Positions 1-8,248 of a stretch of 64,000 nucleotides of DNA are shown here, one piece after another; within the stretch, counting starts at the first letter, position 1; each line of letters opens with the position of its first letter. The position numbers were made by a program, and so were the translations under genes. Origin of the DNA: DASUPK01 sp963797265 (lineage in GTDB: Bacteria > Actinomycetota > Thermoleophilia > Solirubrobacterales > 70-9); the NCBI GenBank assembly GCA_963797265.1, contig CAWCOY010000003.1, forward strand, positions 310,001-374,000, in the 5' to 3' direction. Below the pieces are notes generated by a model. That model saw only the letters and a list, made by a program, of their open reading frames with translations, did no database searches and was not told the origin of the DNA.

Positions 1-1733
1 AGCGCGCGGGGGAGATCCCGGACGACCTGCACCGTCCCTACATCGACGAGGTCGCCTGGGCCTGCGAGCGCGAGGGCTGCGACGGGACGATGCGCCGGGT
101 CCGCTCCGTGATCGACGCCTGGTTCGACTCGGGCTCGATGCCGTGGGCCCAGTTCCACTACCCGTTCGAGAACGAGGAGCTCTTCAAGGAGCGTTTCCCC
201 GCCGACTTCATCTGCGAGGCGATCGACCAGACCCGCGGCTGGTTCTACACCCTGCTCGCCGAGGCGGTCCTGCTCTTCGACACCTCGAGCTATCGCAACG
301 TCGTCTGCCTGGGACTGATCCTCGATCCCGAGGGCCAGAAGATGTCGAAGAGCCGCGGCAACGTGGTGGAGCCCTGGGACGTCATCAACCGCCACGGCGC
401 CGACGCATTCCGCTGGTACTACTTCGCCTCGAAGGAGCCGTGGGACGGCTACCGATTCTCGGTCGAGACGGTGGGGGACTCGGTTCGCCACTTCCTGCTC
501 ACGCTCTGGAACACCTACGCGTTCTGGGTGACCTACGCGAGCGCCTCCGGGCTCGAGACGGGGGAGCTGCCCTACGCGCCGAAGTGGACTTCGGCTGACG
601 AGTCGGAGGCCACCGAGCTCGACCGCTGGGCGGTCTCGCGCCTGCAGCGGACGATCGCCGAGGTCCGCGAGCACATGACGGGCTTCGACTGCACCCACGC
701 AGCGCGCGCGATCGCCGACTACACCGAGCAGCTCTCGAACTGGTACGTCCGGCTCAACCGCCGCCGCTTCTGGGACGGGGACTTCGCGGCGCTCGAGACC
801 CTGCGCTTCTGCCTGGGCGAGACGGCCAAGCTGCTCGCCCCGTTCACCCCGTTCATCGCCGACGAGATCTACACGAACCTGCTGTTCGGTGAGGAGACCG
901 GGCTCGAGAAGCCGGTCGAGGAGTGGACCAGCCCGGAGCCCGACTCGATACATCTCGCCGACTACCCGGAGGTCGAGGACAGCCTGGTCGACGCTCAGCT
1001 CGAGGAGGGGATGGACGCCGTGCGGCGCACGGTCGAGCTCGGCCGGGCGGCGCGGGCCCAGGCGAAGGTGAAACTCCGCCAGCCGCTCCGCAAGGCCGTC
1101 GTGGTCGCATCGGAGCTCGAGCGCGCGGCGATCGAGCGGCTGGCCGACGTGGTCGCTTCGGAGCTCAACGTCAAGGAGCTCGACTTCGTCCGCACCGAGG
1201 CCGAGCTCGTCTCCTACCGGGTGAAGCCGAACTACCGCTCGCTCGGCCCCCGCTTCGGGAAGAACATGCCGCAGGTGGCGGCTGCCGTCGAGGCGCTCGA
1301 CGCCGGCGGAGTGGCGGGGCAGCTCGAGTCCGGCGCCGAGGTGGGCATCGCGATCGACGGCAAGGAGCACACCCTGACCACCGACGACATCAACCTCGTC
1401 ATGGAGCCGCTCGAGGGCTACCAGGTCGAGGCTGCGGCGGGACACGCGGTCGCCCTGGAACTCGACCTCGACGACGAGCTCCGCCGCGAGGGACTCGCCC
1501 GCGAGGTCGTCCGCGCCGTCCAGGAGGCCCGCAAGCAGGCCGGCCTCGAAGTATCCGACCGGATCTCACTCGAGCTCGGCGGCGACGACCAACTGATTGA
1601 GGCGGCGCGGGAGCACGAGTCCTACATCGCAGGCGAGACCCTCGCCACTTCCGTGGACTACGGCGCCGACGCGGCGGACGAGAGCGCGACCATCGAGGGC
1701 CGCGAGCTGCGGATCGGCGTCAGCAAGGCGTGA
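1..1733 (+). CDS. ileS: isoleucyl-tRNA synthetase, C-terminal part (5' end outside window)
   Basis: Charges tRNA-Ile with isoleucine in the cytoplasm. The reading frame is already open at base 3 (RAGEIPDDLHRPYIDEV), a class I IleRS signature, so the gene begins upstream of the window. The KMSKS catalytic loop (KMSKSRGNVV) is at 339-353, preceded by DQTRGWFYTLL. The anticodon-binding helical domain follows, and then a C-terminal segment with EGLAREVVRAVQEARKQAG. There is no C-terminal cysteine zinc ribbon. That, with the C-terminal extension, indicates the eukaryote-like IleS2 class, known for low mupirocin sensitivity. The class assignment is from family knowledge; the product call is secure. 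Confidence 0.96.
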   Translation, partial: RAGEIPDDLHRPYIDEVAWACEREGCDGTMRRVRSVIDAWFDSGSMPWAQFHYPFENEELFKERFPADFICEAIDQTRGWFYTLLAEAVLLFDTSSYRNVVCLGLILDPEGQKMSKSRGNVVEPWDVINRHGADAFRWYYFASKEPWDGYRFSVETVGDSVRHFLLTLWNTYAFWVTYASASGLETGELPYAPKWTSADESEATELDRWAVSRLQRTIAEVREHMTGFDCTHAARAIADYTEQLSNWYVRLNRRRFWDGDFAALETLRFCLGETAKLLAPFTPFIADEIYTNLLFGEETGLEKPVEEWTSPEPDSIHLADYPEVEDSLVDAQLEEGMDAVRRTVELGRAARAQAKVKLRQPLRKAVVVASELERAAIERLADVVASELNVKELDFVRTEAELVSYRVKPNYRSLGPRFGKNMPQVAAAVEALDAGGVAGQLESGAEVGIAIDGKEHTLTTDDINLVMEPLEGYQVEAAAGHAVALELDLDDELRREGLAREVVRAVQEARKQAGLEVSDRISLELGGDDQLIEAAREHESYIAGETLATSVDYGADAADESATIEGRELRIGVSKA

Positions 1734-1743
1734 GTCCCGAAGA

Positions 1744-2594
1744 TCAGGCGGACCCGGATTTCGGGAGGACGCCGTTGCGGTAGTGGATTGCGCAAGCCTG
1801 CGCGATCGCGCGTACATGTTCGCGTTGTGCCGGGGTGAGGTGACGGGCCTTGACGACTCCGCGCAACTCCGATTTGTTGATCCCACTCGTGAACCTGAAC
1901 GCGATGCAGTCCGCGACCGGACCTGGCAGGCCTCGTGACCGAACGTCCGCCGCGACATCCTTCTCGAACAGATGGACCAGGGTGGGGCGAGTGAGGCAGC
2001 CCAACCCATGTGCTCGCCTGCGGTGTCGCCGCCACCGCCCGAACTGGCGCGCTCGATCTCGGCGTCGCTGACCTCTCGATCGAGGGCCCGCACGACGCAT
2101 CGAGATTCGCTCGGTGTGATCCCCGCCGCCTGCATCTTCCGGATGTAGTTCTGGTCGAAGCTTGCACGGTCGATCTGAACGTCGGCGAGGTGGTCCAGCT
2201 TCCAGCGCCCACCGTCGGCAACGAGATCGACCGTCACCTGGCTGCCGGCCATCTCGCCGCCATGCGCGACCACGACGGCCCGCGCCGTCAATCCGTTGAC
2301 CACCACGCTCTCGATCGTCACCGTGTCGGCGATCGCCTCCTCCTCGGTCTTGTTCTCCTCGACGCACCGTTGCATCGAAGTCGTGCCCTCATGGCAGCTC
2401 TGCTCCACGAGCGCCGGGGTCATGTCCTGCGTGCATTGCGCCGGATCGTTTTCCGTGAACGTCCTGCCGATCATCTGCTCGATCGCCTGCCGCCCGCCCG
2501 CTTGGCTGTTCGGAGCACTGGTACCCCAGAACGCAAGCCACACCAGGAAGCCCGCAATCCCGGCGGTGAAGAGCCATGAAAGCCGCGCATCCAT
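1744..2594 (-). pseudogene. membrane-anchored protein of unknown function, interrupted by a frameshift
   Basis: From ATG 2594 the protein has an N-terminal hydrophobic segment (WLFTAGIAGFLVWLAFWG) as a signal anchor, then a soluble part with several cysteines (QCTQDM, SCHEG, RCVEE), a possible NTF2-like fold and a short segment SRCVVRALDREVSDAEIE. Near 2015-2035 the plausible sequence leaves this frame: the coherent continuation (LVHLFEKDVAADV ... CAIHYRNGVLPKSG) is in another frame and stops at 1744. The offset fits loss of one base in the GC-rich GGCGGTGGCGGC stretch. The C-terminal part carries a second cysteine-containing segment resembling the first. It may be a true pseudogene or a sequencing error. 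Function unknown. Confidence 0.6.
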
Positions 2595-2679
2595 CGCGGC
2601 CAAAAATCGACCGTGTTCGAGGGTGACTCTAGGCAGGCCCCTCGAGGCTCAACCCACGTCCGACCTAGACTCGCCGGCC

Positions 2680-3357
2680 ATGCCCGGAAAAGGGAGCGCT
2701 GTCGACGCGGTCATCTTCGATCTGGACGGCGTGCTGCTCGATTCCGAGGCCGCCTGGGTTGAGGTGAAGAGGGAATTCACGGAGGAGTCAGGTGGGCACT
2801 GGCAGGAGCGCGCGCAGCTGGACATGCTCGGCATGAGCTCGATCGAGTGGTCCCGGTACATGCATGACGAGCTCGGGGTGCCCGTCCCGCCGGAGCGAAT
2901 CTCCTCCGAGGTCGCCGATCGGCTTGTCCAGCGATACCGGCAGCGGTTGCCGCTACTGCCCGGCGCAGTCGAGGCGGTTCGCTCGCTGGCGCGGGACTGG
3001 CCGCTGGCCCTGGCCACCTCCTCGAACAGGAACGTGATCGACCTCGCCCTGGAGAAGAGCGGGCTCACCGACGCCTTTGCCGCGACGGTCTCCTCGGAGG
3101 AGGTCGACCGCGGCAAGCCCGCGCCCGACGTCTACCTGGAGGCGGCGCGACGCCTGAACGCCGACCCCAGCGCCTGCGTCGCGATCGAGGACTCGGCGAA
3201 CGGCATCCGCTCGGCTCACGCCGCCGAGATGGCCGTGATCGCCATTCCAAACCAGGACTTCCCGCCGGAGCCCGACGCGCTCGCGCTGGCCGCACTGGTG
3301 TTTGACTCGCTCGAGGAGCTCGGCCCCGAACAAGTTCGGGGCCTGGTTACCGCTTGA
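2680..3357 (+). CDS. HAD-superfamily phosphatase (beta-phosphoglucomutase/GPP-like)
   Basis: A 225-residue HAD hydrolase, subfamily IA, variant 3. Motif I FDLDGVLLDS gives the nucleophile Asp14 and acid/base Asp16. Motif II is the ATSSNRN threonine/serine segment, motif III the lysine in RGKPAPDVY, and motif IV IEDSANGI. The cap domain lies between motifs I and II. The substrate is probably a small sugar phosphate or phosphoglycolate, but the family does not predict which. The ATG at 2680 was chosen because a TAGACT box lies 8 bases upstream, there is no ribosome binding site, and motif I then sits at the usual distance from the N-terminus. The 3' end overlaps the convergent reductase gene by 11 bp. 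Confidence 0.88.
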   Translation: MPGKGSAVDAVIFDLDGVLLDSEAAWVEVKREFTEESGGHWQERAQLDMLGMSSIEWSRYMHDELGVPVPPERISSEVADRLVQRYRQRLPLLPGAVEAVRSLARDWPLALATSSNRNVIDLALEKSGLTDAFAATVSSEEVDRGKPAPDVYLEAARRLNADPSACVAIEDSANGIRSAHAAEMAVIAIPNQDFPPEPDALALAALVFDSLEELGPEQVRGLVTA

Positions 3358-3910
3358 TCTCGTAGTCCAGGCTGACCATCCCGCTCGAGTGAGTCCGGGT
3401 CCCGAGCAGCTGCATCGGGCCCCCCGGCAGTCGTCTCTCGAACAGCGGCTTCCCCTCGCCGAGGACGACGGGCACGACGGTCACCTCGACTCGGTCGAGC
3501 AGACCGTGGTCGGCGAACTGCGAGGCGACGTTCCCCCCGCCGACGATCCAGAGGTCACGCTCGCCCGCCGAGGCGAGCATCTCATCGATCAGATCGGGGA
3601 CCTCGCCCGAGACGACCCGGACGTCCACGTCCTCGCCCTCCGGCTTGGGCAGCTCACGCGAGCTCAGGATCCAGCATGGCTTGCCGGCGTAGGGCCACGC
3701 GCTGCCGTGCTCGAGCACCCATTCGTATGTCGTGGAACCCGACACGAGTGCCCCGATCCCTCCGTAGAAAGTCTCGTAACCGGCCTGACCCTGATCGGAA
3801 TCGGCTCCCTCGTAGCTGCCCTCGTACTTGAGCAGCCAGTCGAGCGTGTCGTCTGACTCGGCGATATAGCCGTCGAGCGTCGTGGCGGCGTAGTAGCGGA
3901 CCAGGCTCAT
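3347..3910 (-). CDS. dihydrofolate reductase-family (RibD C-terminal-like) reductase
   Basis: A 187-residue protein of the RibD-C/DHFR-like family: N-terminal RYYAATTLDGYIAE, the typical start of these proteins, then SGSTTYEWVL and the nucleotide-binding segment LWIVGGGNVASQFADHGLLDR followed by PVVLGEGKPLFE. Such proteins bind NADPH and probably reduce a small substrate; true DHFR activity is not implied. The start ATG overlaps the stop codon of the upstream RidA gene (ATGA), so the two are likely translationally coupled. A second family member lies at 58106-58696. Confidence 0.85.
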   Translation of the reverse strand: MSLVRYYAATTLDGYIAESDDTLDWLLKYEGSYEGADSDQGQAGYETFYGGIGALVSGSTTYEWVLEHGSAWPYAGKPCWILSSRELPKPEGEDVDVRVVSGEVPDLIDEMLASAGERDLWIVGGGNVASQFADHGLLDRVEVTVVPVVLGEGKPLFERRLPGGPMQLLGTRTHSSGMVSLDYEIKR

Positions 3911-4293
3911 TCGATTAGCGCCTCCGCTTCGAGCTCGACCTTCCACCGCGGGTCGAGCAGGCCGGCGACCACCACCATCGTCGCTGCCGGGCGAGCGTCC
4001 CCGAACGCAGCAGCGTGCGCTCTGCCGACCGCCTCGGCATCTGAGGGGTCCGTGATGTACATCCGGGTCCGCGTCACCTGGTCGGCGCGAGCTCCGGCCT
4101 CCTCGAGCGCCCCGACGATGATCTCGATGCATCGATGCGCCTGGACCTCCGGGTCAGGGTCGCAGGAGCGATCCGGCCAGATCGGTCCGGTGCCCGAGAC
4201 GAGCACCCGGTCGCCGACCCGCAGCGCGCGACTGAACCCGATCGTCGGCTCGAAGGGCGATCCGGAGCTGACTCGCTGGCGCTGGTCGGCCAT
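3907..4293 (-). CDS. RidA/YjgF/UK114-family deaminase-like protein
   Basis: 128 residues with the RidA pattern: SSGSPFEPTIGFSRALRVGD, VSGTGPIWPD, LEEAGARADQVTRTRMYITD and the C-terminal ATMVVVAGLLDPRWKVELEAEA. Family members hydrolyse reactive enamine/imine intermediates of PLP enzymes or act as aminoacrylate peracid reductases. The arginine of the family deaminase motif is placed differently (DPRWKVELEA), so canonical RidA activity is uncertain. First gene of a two-gene unit with the DHFR-like reductase. A TAGGAT box ends 6 bases before the ATG, which suggests a leaderless mRNA. Confidence 0.82.
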   Translation of the reverse strand: MADQRQRVSSGSPFEPTIGFSRALRVGDRVLVSGTGPIWPDRSCDPDPEVQAHRCIEIIVGALEEAGARADQVTRTRMYITDPSDAEAVGRAHAAAFGDARPAATMVVVAGLLDPRWKVELEAEALIE

Positions 4294-4311
4294 GCGCGCA
4301 TCCTAGGCTCG

Positions 4312-4357
4312 CGAACGTCCCGGACTATCCCCTGGAGAGGGGAGCCCGGGACGTTCG
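4312..4357 (-). terminator. hairpin between the ABC exporter operon and ridA
   Basis: Perfect 12 bp arms CGAACGTCCCGG (4312-4323) and CCGGGACGTTCG (4346-4357) enclose a second perfect 6 bp stem TCCCCT/AGGGGA with a GGAG loop. It sits just past the stop codon of the DrrB-like permease (minus strand) and just before ridA. There is no clear U-tract, so it is a probable terminator or 3' stabilising structure rather than a textbook intrinsic terminator. It also overlaps the expected promoter region of ridA. Confidence 0.6.
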
Positions 4358-4364
4358 GTGCGGG

Positions 4365-5201
4365 TTAGCCGGTCGTCTTGCGCCGGTAGAGCCGCAGCGT
4401 CAGCGGGATCACCAGCGCCAGGGCGGCGACACACCAGATAACCGACGCCACCACCGGATGCGCGAGGGGCCAAACCGCGTCGCTCGGCACTGCGGTCGGG
4501 TTGCCGAACAGGGTCCGCACCGCCGCGGCCATCGTGCTGATCGGGTTCCACTCCGCGACCTGCCGCAGCCCATCGGGAAGCGTCCCGGTGCCGACGAACG
4601 CGCTCGAGACGAAGGTGAGAGGGAAGATGACTATGAACGCCAGTCCCATCACCGCATCCGGCGAGCGCACCGCGATACCCAGCAGGGTGCCGACCCAGAT
4701 CGCCAGGGCGGCAAGCAGCAGGAGCAGGCCGCAGCCCGCGATCGCGCTGGCGATGCTCGCGCTGATGCCCCAACCGACGATTAGGCCGCTGACCGTCATG
4801 ATCACGAGCGCCAGCAGCATCGCCGAGAACTCCGCCGTCAGCAGGCCGAACAGGTAGGCCGAACGCGACATCGGCAGCGAGCGGAACCGCTCGAGGACGC
4901 CCTCCTTGAGGTCAGTTGCGATTGAGATCGCTGGGCCCATCATTCCGAAGAAGATGGTCTGGACCAGGATCCCGCCAACGAGGTATTCCCGGTAGCTGCC
5001 ACCGCTCACATGGATCGCGCCTCCGAAGACGAAGGCGAACAGAAGCACGAACATCAGCGGCTGCACCGTGACGTCGAGCAGTTTCTCCGGGGTCTGACGG
5101 ATGTGTGCCGCGCTTCGCCTGGCGACTGCCAGCGTGTCGGAGAGGAACCAGCGCAGGCGCGTATGAATTCCGGAGTCGACCGTGATCGCTGTCTCTTGCA
5201 T
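4365..5201 (-). CDS. ABC-2 type exporter permease (DrrB-like)
   Basis: A 278-residue inner-membrane protein of the ABC-2 family. The N-terminal cytoplasmic stretch is followed by about six hydrophobic segments (VQPLMFVLLFAFVFGGAI, EFSAMLLALVIMTVSGLIV, AGCGLLLLLAALAIWVG, GLAFIVIFPLTFVSSAF and a final one ending RLYRRKTTG). The EYLVGGILVQTIFFGMM and DLKEGVLERFRSLPMSR segments are characteristic of daunorubicin-resistance DrrB proteins. It pairs with the ATPase gene upstream, whose stop overlaps this start, forming a half-transporter that exports a hydrophobic drug or lipid. Substrate unknown. Confidence 0.92.
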   Translation of the reverse strand: MQETAITVDSGIHTRLRWFLSDTLAVARRSAAHIRQTPEKLLDVTVQPLMFVLLFAFVFGGAIHVSGGSYREYLVGGILVQTIFFGMMGPAISIATDLKEGVLERFRSLPMSRSAYLFGLLTAEFSAMLLALVIMTVSGLIVGWGISASIASAIAGCGLLLLLAALAIWVGTLLGIAVRSPDAVMGLAFIVIFPLTFVSSAFVGTGTLPDGLRQVAEWNPISTMAAAVRTLFGNPTAVPSDAVWPLAHPVVASVIWCVAALALVIPLTLRLYRRKTTG

Positions 5202-6190
5202 CAGGCTGCCACCTCCTCGAGCTCGTGCTCATCGGTTGGGGTCGGCTCGACCCGCTTCGTGCCGGTCAGGGTGAGGAAGACGTCGTCGAGCGTCGGCTCA
5301 CGCCGGTGGACGTCGGCGGCATCGATCCCCTCCTGATCCAGGGCGCGGACCACCTCGATCAGACGCGTTCCGCGCCGCACCGGGGCAGTGACCAGCAGCT
5401 CGTCGGGGTCGCTCTCGATGTGTCCGTCGGCGAATCGAGCCAGAGCGCTCGCCGCGGGCGCGATCTCCTGCGTCCCGAAGACGTTCATCACCACTCGCTC
5501 TCCGCCGACCCTGGACTTGAGCTCGGCCGGCGATCCCTCTTCGATGACCCGCCCTCGATCGAGGACGACGATGGAATCCGCCAGCTGATCGGCCTCATCC
5601 AGGTACTGCGTGGTGAGGAGCAGCGTCGTCCCCCCGCCCACAAGCTCGCGGAGGAGACCCCACAGGTCGATGCGGGCCTCCGGGTCGAGCCCGGTTGTCG
5701 GCTCGTCCAGGAAGAGGACGGGCGGATCCGCGACGAGGCTCGCCGCCAGGTCGAGGCGGCGCCGCATGCCGCCAGAAAAGGTCTTCACCAGGCGGTCGCC
5801 AACCTCGGCGAGGCCGAGCCGTTCGAGCAGCTCGTCCGCCCGGCTTCCCACCTCCGCCTTGGGGAGGTGGTAAAGGCGACCGACCATCTCGAGGTTCGCC
5901 CTCGCGGTCAACAGGTCGTCGACCGTCGCGGACTGGCCCGCCACGCCGATGCGCTCACGCACTCGCGCGCCCTCGGTCGCCACATTGAAGCCGGCGACGC
6001 GGGCCTCGCCCGAGGTCGGCTCCGCCAGCGTGGTGAGGATGCGGATCGCAGTTGTCTTGCCGGCGCCGTTGTGGCCCAGCAGGCCGAGCACCGATCCGGC
6101 GGGAACTGCGAAGTCGACATCGCGGAGAGCCCAGAGCTCGCCGTACTGCTTGCTCAATCTCTTCGCGACGATTGCGTTCTCATCTTTCAT
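5201..6190 (-). CDS. ABC exporter ATPase (DrrA-like)
   Basis: A 329-residue nucleotide-binding subunit. Walker A GHNGAGKTT spans residues 39-47, the ABC signature is TFSGGMRRRLDLA, Walker B is VLFLDEPTTGLDP, and the H-loop region is LLTTQYLDEADQLAD. A C-terminal extension (EPTLDDVFLTLTG) matches the DrrA/DUF4162 type. It powers the adjacent permease. I chose ATG 6190 because the ABC domain then starts within 10 residues and the codons further upstream lie inside operator palindromes. Divergent from the TetR gene at 6343, which probably represses it. Confidence 0.93.
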   Translation of the reverse strand: MKDENAIVAKRLSKQYGELWALRDVDFAVPAGSVLGLLGHNGAGKTTAIRILTTLAEPTSGEARVAGFNVATEGARVRERIGVAGQSATVDDLLTARANLEMVGRLYHLPKAEVGSRADELLERLGLAEVGDRLVKTFSGGMRRRLDLAASLVADPPVLFLDEPTTGLDPEARIDLWGLLRELVGGGTTLLLTTQYLDEADQLADSIVVLDRGRVIEEGSPAELKSRVGGERVVMNVFGTQEIAPAASALARFADGHIESDPDELLVTAPVRRGTRLIEVVRALDQEGIDAADVHRREPTLDDVFLTLTGTKRVEPTPTDEHELEEVAA

Positions 6191-6194
6191 TGTC

Positions 6195-6249
6195 GTACCT
6201 CGTACGTTGTCGTCGTACAATGTACGGACACAATAGCAGTACGCTGTAC
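6195..6249. promoter_or_regulatory. three GTAC-N3-GTAC palindromes between DrrAB and TetR genes
   Basis: Three copies of GTAC-NNN-GTAC lie at 6195-6205 (spacer CTC), 6215-6225 (AAT) and 6239-6249 (GCT), with starts 20 and 24 bp apart, between the divergent exporter operon and the TetR gene. Repeated symmetric sites about two helical turns apart in such a gap are what a TetR dimer array would occupy. Operator function is inferred from position and symmetry. Confidence 0.7.
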
Positions 6250-6342
6250 GAAATGTCGGCACGTCCAGAAAGATCCCGTTCGAGACGGATCCGCCCGCGA
6301 CCCGACCGCCGACGGCGGCCGAAACGAGAGGGATCGGACGAG

Positions 6343-7080
6343 GTGATCTGGATGCGGGAGGAGCCCGGTTCCAGGCGGGCCGGGCTGTCTCGCGAGCAGA
6401 TCGGACAGACGGCAGTGGCGATCGCCGACGCAGAGGGGTTCGACGCCGTCTCGATGCGCCGCGTGGCGCGGGAGCTAGGAGCCGGGACGATGAGCCTGTA
6501 CCACTACGTCCGCAACAAGGACGAGCTGCTCACCTTGATGTGGAACGTCGTGATGGGTGGTTTCATCGTCCCTGAGGGTGAACTGGCCGGTGACTGGCGC
6601 CAGGCCCTGTCCAAAATCGCGCGGGCATCACGCAACACCTTCAAGGAGCACCCCTGGATCTTTGAGGCGATGGGTGAGCCAGCAGGGTCAGGCCCAAACG
6701 GCCTCCGGCACTTCGACCAGTCGATGGCGGCGGCCAGCCAGCTGGGCGCAGCGCCGCGGGACCGACTCGAGCTGGTCACCCTGGTGGACGACTACGTCTT
6801 CGGATTCACCCTCCGCGAGCTGTTGCAGGAGACCTATGAGGCCGAAGGCGACCCGGACATGACCGAGTCGGGCCTCGACTTCTTCGAGGCCGAGCTCAAG
6901 ACGGGCAAGTATCCGAACGCGAGCAAGCTGTTTCGCGGCGACCTGCGGGCAGCCCTCGAGCGGCTGATGGAGACCTTCTCTGGGGAGCGGGCGAACAATC
7001 GCCGCTTCGAGCGCGGCCTGAAGGCCCTATTGGACGGCTTCGAGGCGAATCTGAAGAAGCCGGCGCGTCGCCGGCGCTAG
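6343..7080 (+). CDS. TetR-family transcriptional regulator of the DrrAB-like exporter
   Basis: The N-terminal HTH is clear: LSREQIGQTAVAIADAEGFDAVSMRRVARELG then GTMSLYHYVRNKDELL. The C-terminal all-alpha ligand domain is of the TetR_C (tetracycline repressor-like) kind. Two starts are possible. GTG 6343 has a GAGAGGGA ribosome binding site 9 bases upstream, so I prefer it. ATG 6253 would add 30 basic residues and begins only 3 bases after the last palindrome, leaving no room for a leader. The gene diverges from the exporter genes and likely autoregulates with them. The 3' end overlaps the convergent thioredoxin gene by 4 bp. Confidence 0.88.
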   Translation: MIWMREEPGSRRAGLSREQIGQTAVAIADAEGFDAVSMRRVARELGAGTMSLYHYVRNKDELLTLMWNVVMGGFIVPEGELAGDWRQALSKIARASRNTFKEHPWIFEAMGEPAGSGPNGLRHFDQSMAAASQLGAAPRDRLELVTLVDDYVFGFTLRELLQETYEAEGDPDMTESGLDFFEAELKTGKYPNASKLFRGDLRAALERLMETFSGERANNRRFERGLKALLDGFEANLKKPARRRR

Positions 7081-7403
7081 GCGAGCACCGGCTCGAGCTC
7101 GGACTCGAGTCTGGCCTTCGGGCGGGCGCCGACCAGCCGGCTGACCTGCTCGCCGCCCTTGAAGACGATCATCGTCGGGATCGAGAGGACCTCATACTTG
7201 GCCGCGGTCTGCGGGTTCTCGTCGGTGTTCAGGCTGACGATCTTGAGGTCGTCCCGCTCGGAGTCGATCTCCTCGAGGACGGGGTGAACCACGCGGCAGG
7301 GGCCGCACCAGGGCGCCCAGAAGTCGACCAGTACAGGGCCCTCGGCGTCAAGGACGTCGGACTGGAAGGTGGCGTCGGTTACATCAGTGAGCTTGCCCGG
7401 CAC
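7077..7403 (-). CDS. trxA: thioredoxin
   Basis: A 108-residue cytoplasmic disulfide reductase. The redox motif WCGPC is at residues 32-36 in VDFWAPWCGPCRVVHPVL, and the conserved cis-proline segment is YEVLSIPTMIVFKGGE. Length and fold are those of a normal single-domain thioredoxin. It starts at GTG with a GAGGAG ribosome binding site. No thioredoxin reductase gene is nearby. A perfect 10 bp palindrome GGTCTAGACC (7432-7441) and an AT-rich palindrome lie upstream. Confidence 0.95.
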   Translation of the reverse strand: MPGKLTDVTDATFQSDVLDAEGPVLVDFWAPWCGPCRVVHPVLEEIDSERDDLKIVSLNTDENPQTAAKYEVLSIPTMIVFKGGEQVSRLVGARPKARLESELEPVLA

Positions 7404-7463
7404 GTTGGTCTCCTCGATCGTGGTTTGAAGGGGTCTAGACCAGTCTAGCCCGCGGCTCAGTAG

Positions 7464-7479
7464 TTACTTTACAAAGTAA
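7464..7479. promoter_or_regulatory. AT-rich 16 bp palindrome upstream of thioredoxin gene
   Basis: TTACTTTACAAAGTAA has perfect 7 bp arms around AC. It stands out as AT-rich in very GC-rich surroundings, in the 82 bp gap between the glycosyltransferase stop and the thioredoxin start. It could be a regulator binding site for trxA; it has no long GC stem, so a terminator is less likely. Confidence 0.45.
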
Positions 7480-7485
7480 AGCGAC

Positions 7486-8214
7486 TCACCAGCGACGGAA
7501 TCGCATCGCTGGGACCCGCCAGATTGCCTCGGCGACGATCGACCTACTCATCTTCGAGGTGCCGTCGGCCCGGTCCTTGAACACGATCGGGATCTCGACC
7601 ACTCGGAAGCCGGCCCTGAGGGCCCGGTACGTGGTCTCGACCTGGAAGGCGTAGCCGCGGGCCTCGATCGTTTCCAGGTTGATCGCCTCCAGCACCTCGC
7701 GGCGAAAGCACTTGAAGCCGCCGGTCAGGTCGCGAATCGGCAGTCCGAGCGCGAGGCGCGCATAGGAGCTGCCGCCGCGGCTGATGAACCTCCTCATCGG
7801 ACCCCAATCGGTCACCCCTCCGCCCGGCACGTAGCGTGAGCCGATCACCAGGTCGAAGTGGTCGGCGGCGCCGATCAGCTTCGGCAGGTAGGTGGGATCG
7901 TGCGAGAAATCCGCGTCCATCTCGACGATCCGCTGAGCGCCGCTGTCGAGGGCGACCCCGAAGCCGGCCAGATAGGCGGGCCCGAGCCCCTCCTTGCGGT
8001 GCCGGTGAAGGACTGAGATCGACCCGTTCGAGGCGGCCAGCTGATCGGCGAGCTGACCGGTCCCGTCGGGCGAGTTGTCGTCGACCACCAGGATCCGGTC
8101 CGAGCCGGATAGTTGCTCGAGCACGGCGCCGACGATCCGCTCGAGGTTCTCGGCCTCGTTATAGGTCGGCAGGATGACCCAGGCGTCATTAGTCCCGGGG
8201 GCGGCATCGGGCAC
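7486..8214 (-). CDS. polyprenol monophosphomannose synthase-like GT2 glycosyltransferase
   Basis: A family 2 glycosyltransferase. The N-terminal AWVILPTYNEAENLERIVGA and ILVVDDNSPDGTGQLAD motifs, the EMDADFSHDP metal-binding DxD segment, and SRYVPGGGVTDWGPMRR and DLTGGFKCFRREVLE match DPM1/Ppm1-type enzymes that move mannose from GDP-mannose to polyprenyl phosphate at the inner membrane. There is no membrane-spanning acyltransferase domain, so it is the single-domain form. The start is uncertain: GTG 8214 places the glycosyltransferase fold near the N-terminus; a TTG at 8256 would overlap the divergent polX gene. Confidence 0.9.
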   Translation of the reverse strand: MPDAAPGTNDAWVILPTYNEAENLERIVGAVLEQLSGSDRILVVDDNSPDGTGQLADQLAASNGSISVLHRHRKEGLGPAYLAGFGVALDSGAQRIVEMDADFSHDPTYLPKLIGAADHFDLVIGSRYVPGGGVTDWGPMRRFISRGGSSYARLALGLPIRDLTGGFKCFRREVLEAINLETIEARGYAFQVETTYRALRAGFRVVEIPIVFKDRADGTSKMSRSIVAEAIWRVPAMRFRRW

Positions 8215-8248
8215 GGCGGCAAGGGTAGTTAGCGGCAAACTTCTCGGT

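Noticed and set aside
6253..6342. N-terminal 30-residue arginine-rich extension of the TetR regulator
   Set aside because: The ATG at 6253 begins 3 bases after an operator palindrome and lacks a ribosome binding site, whereas GTG 6343 has one.
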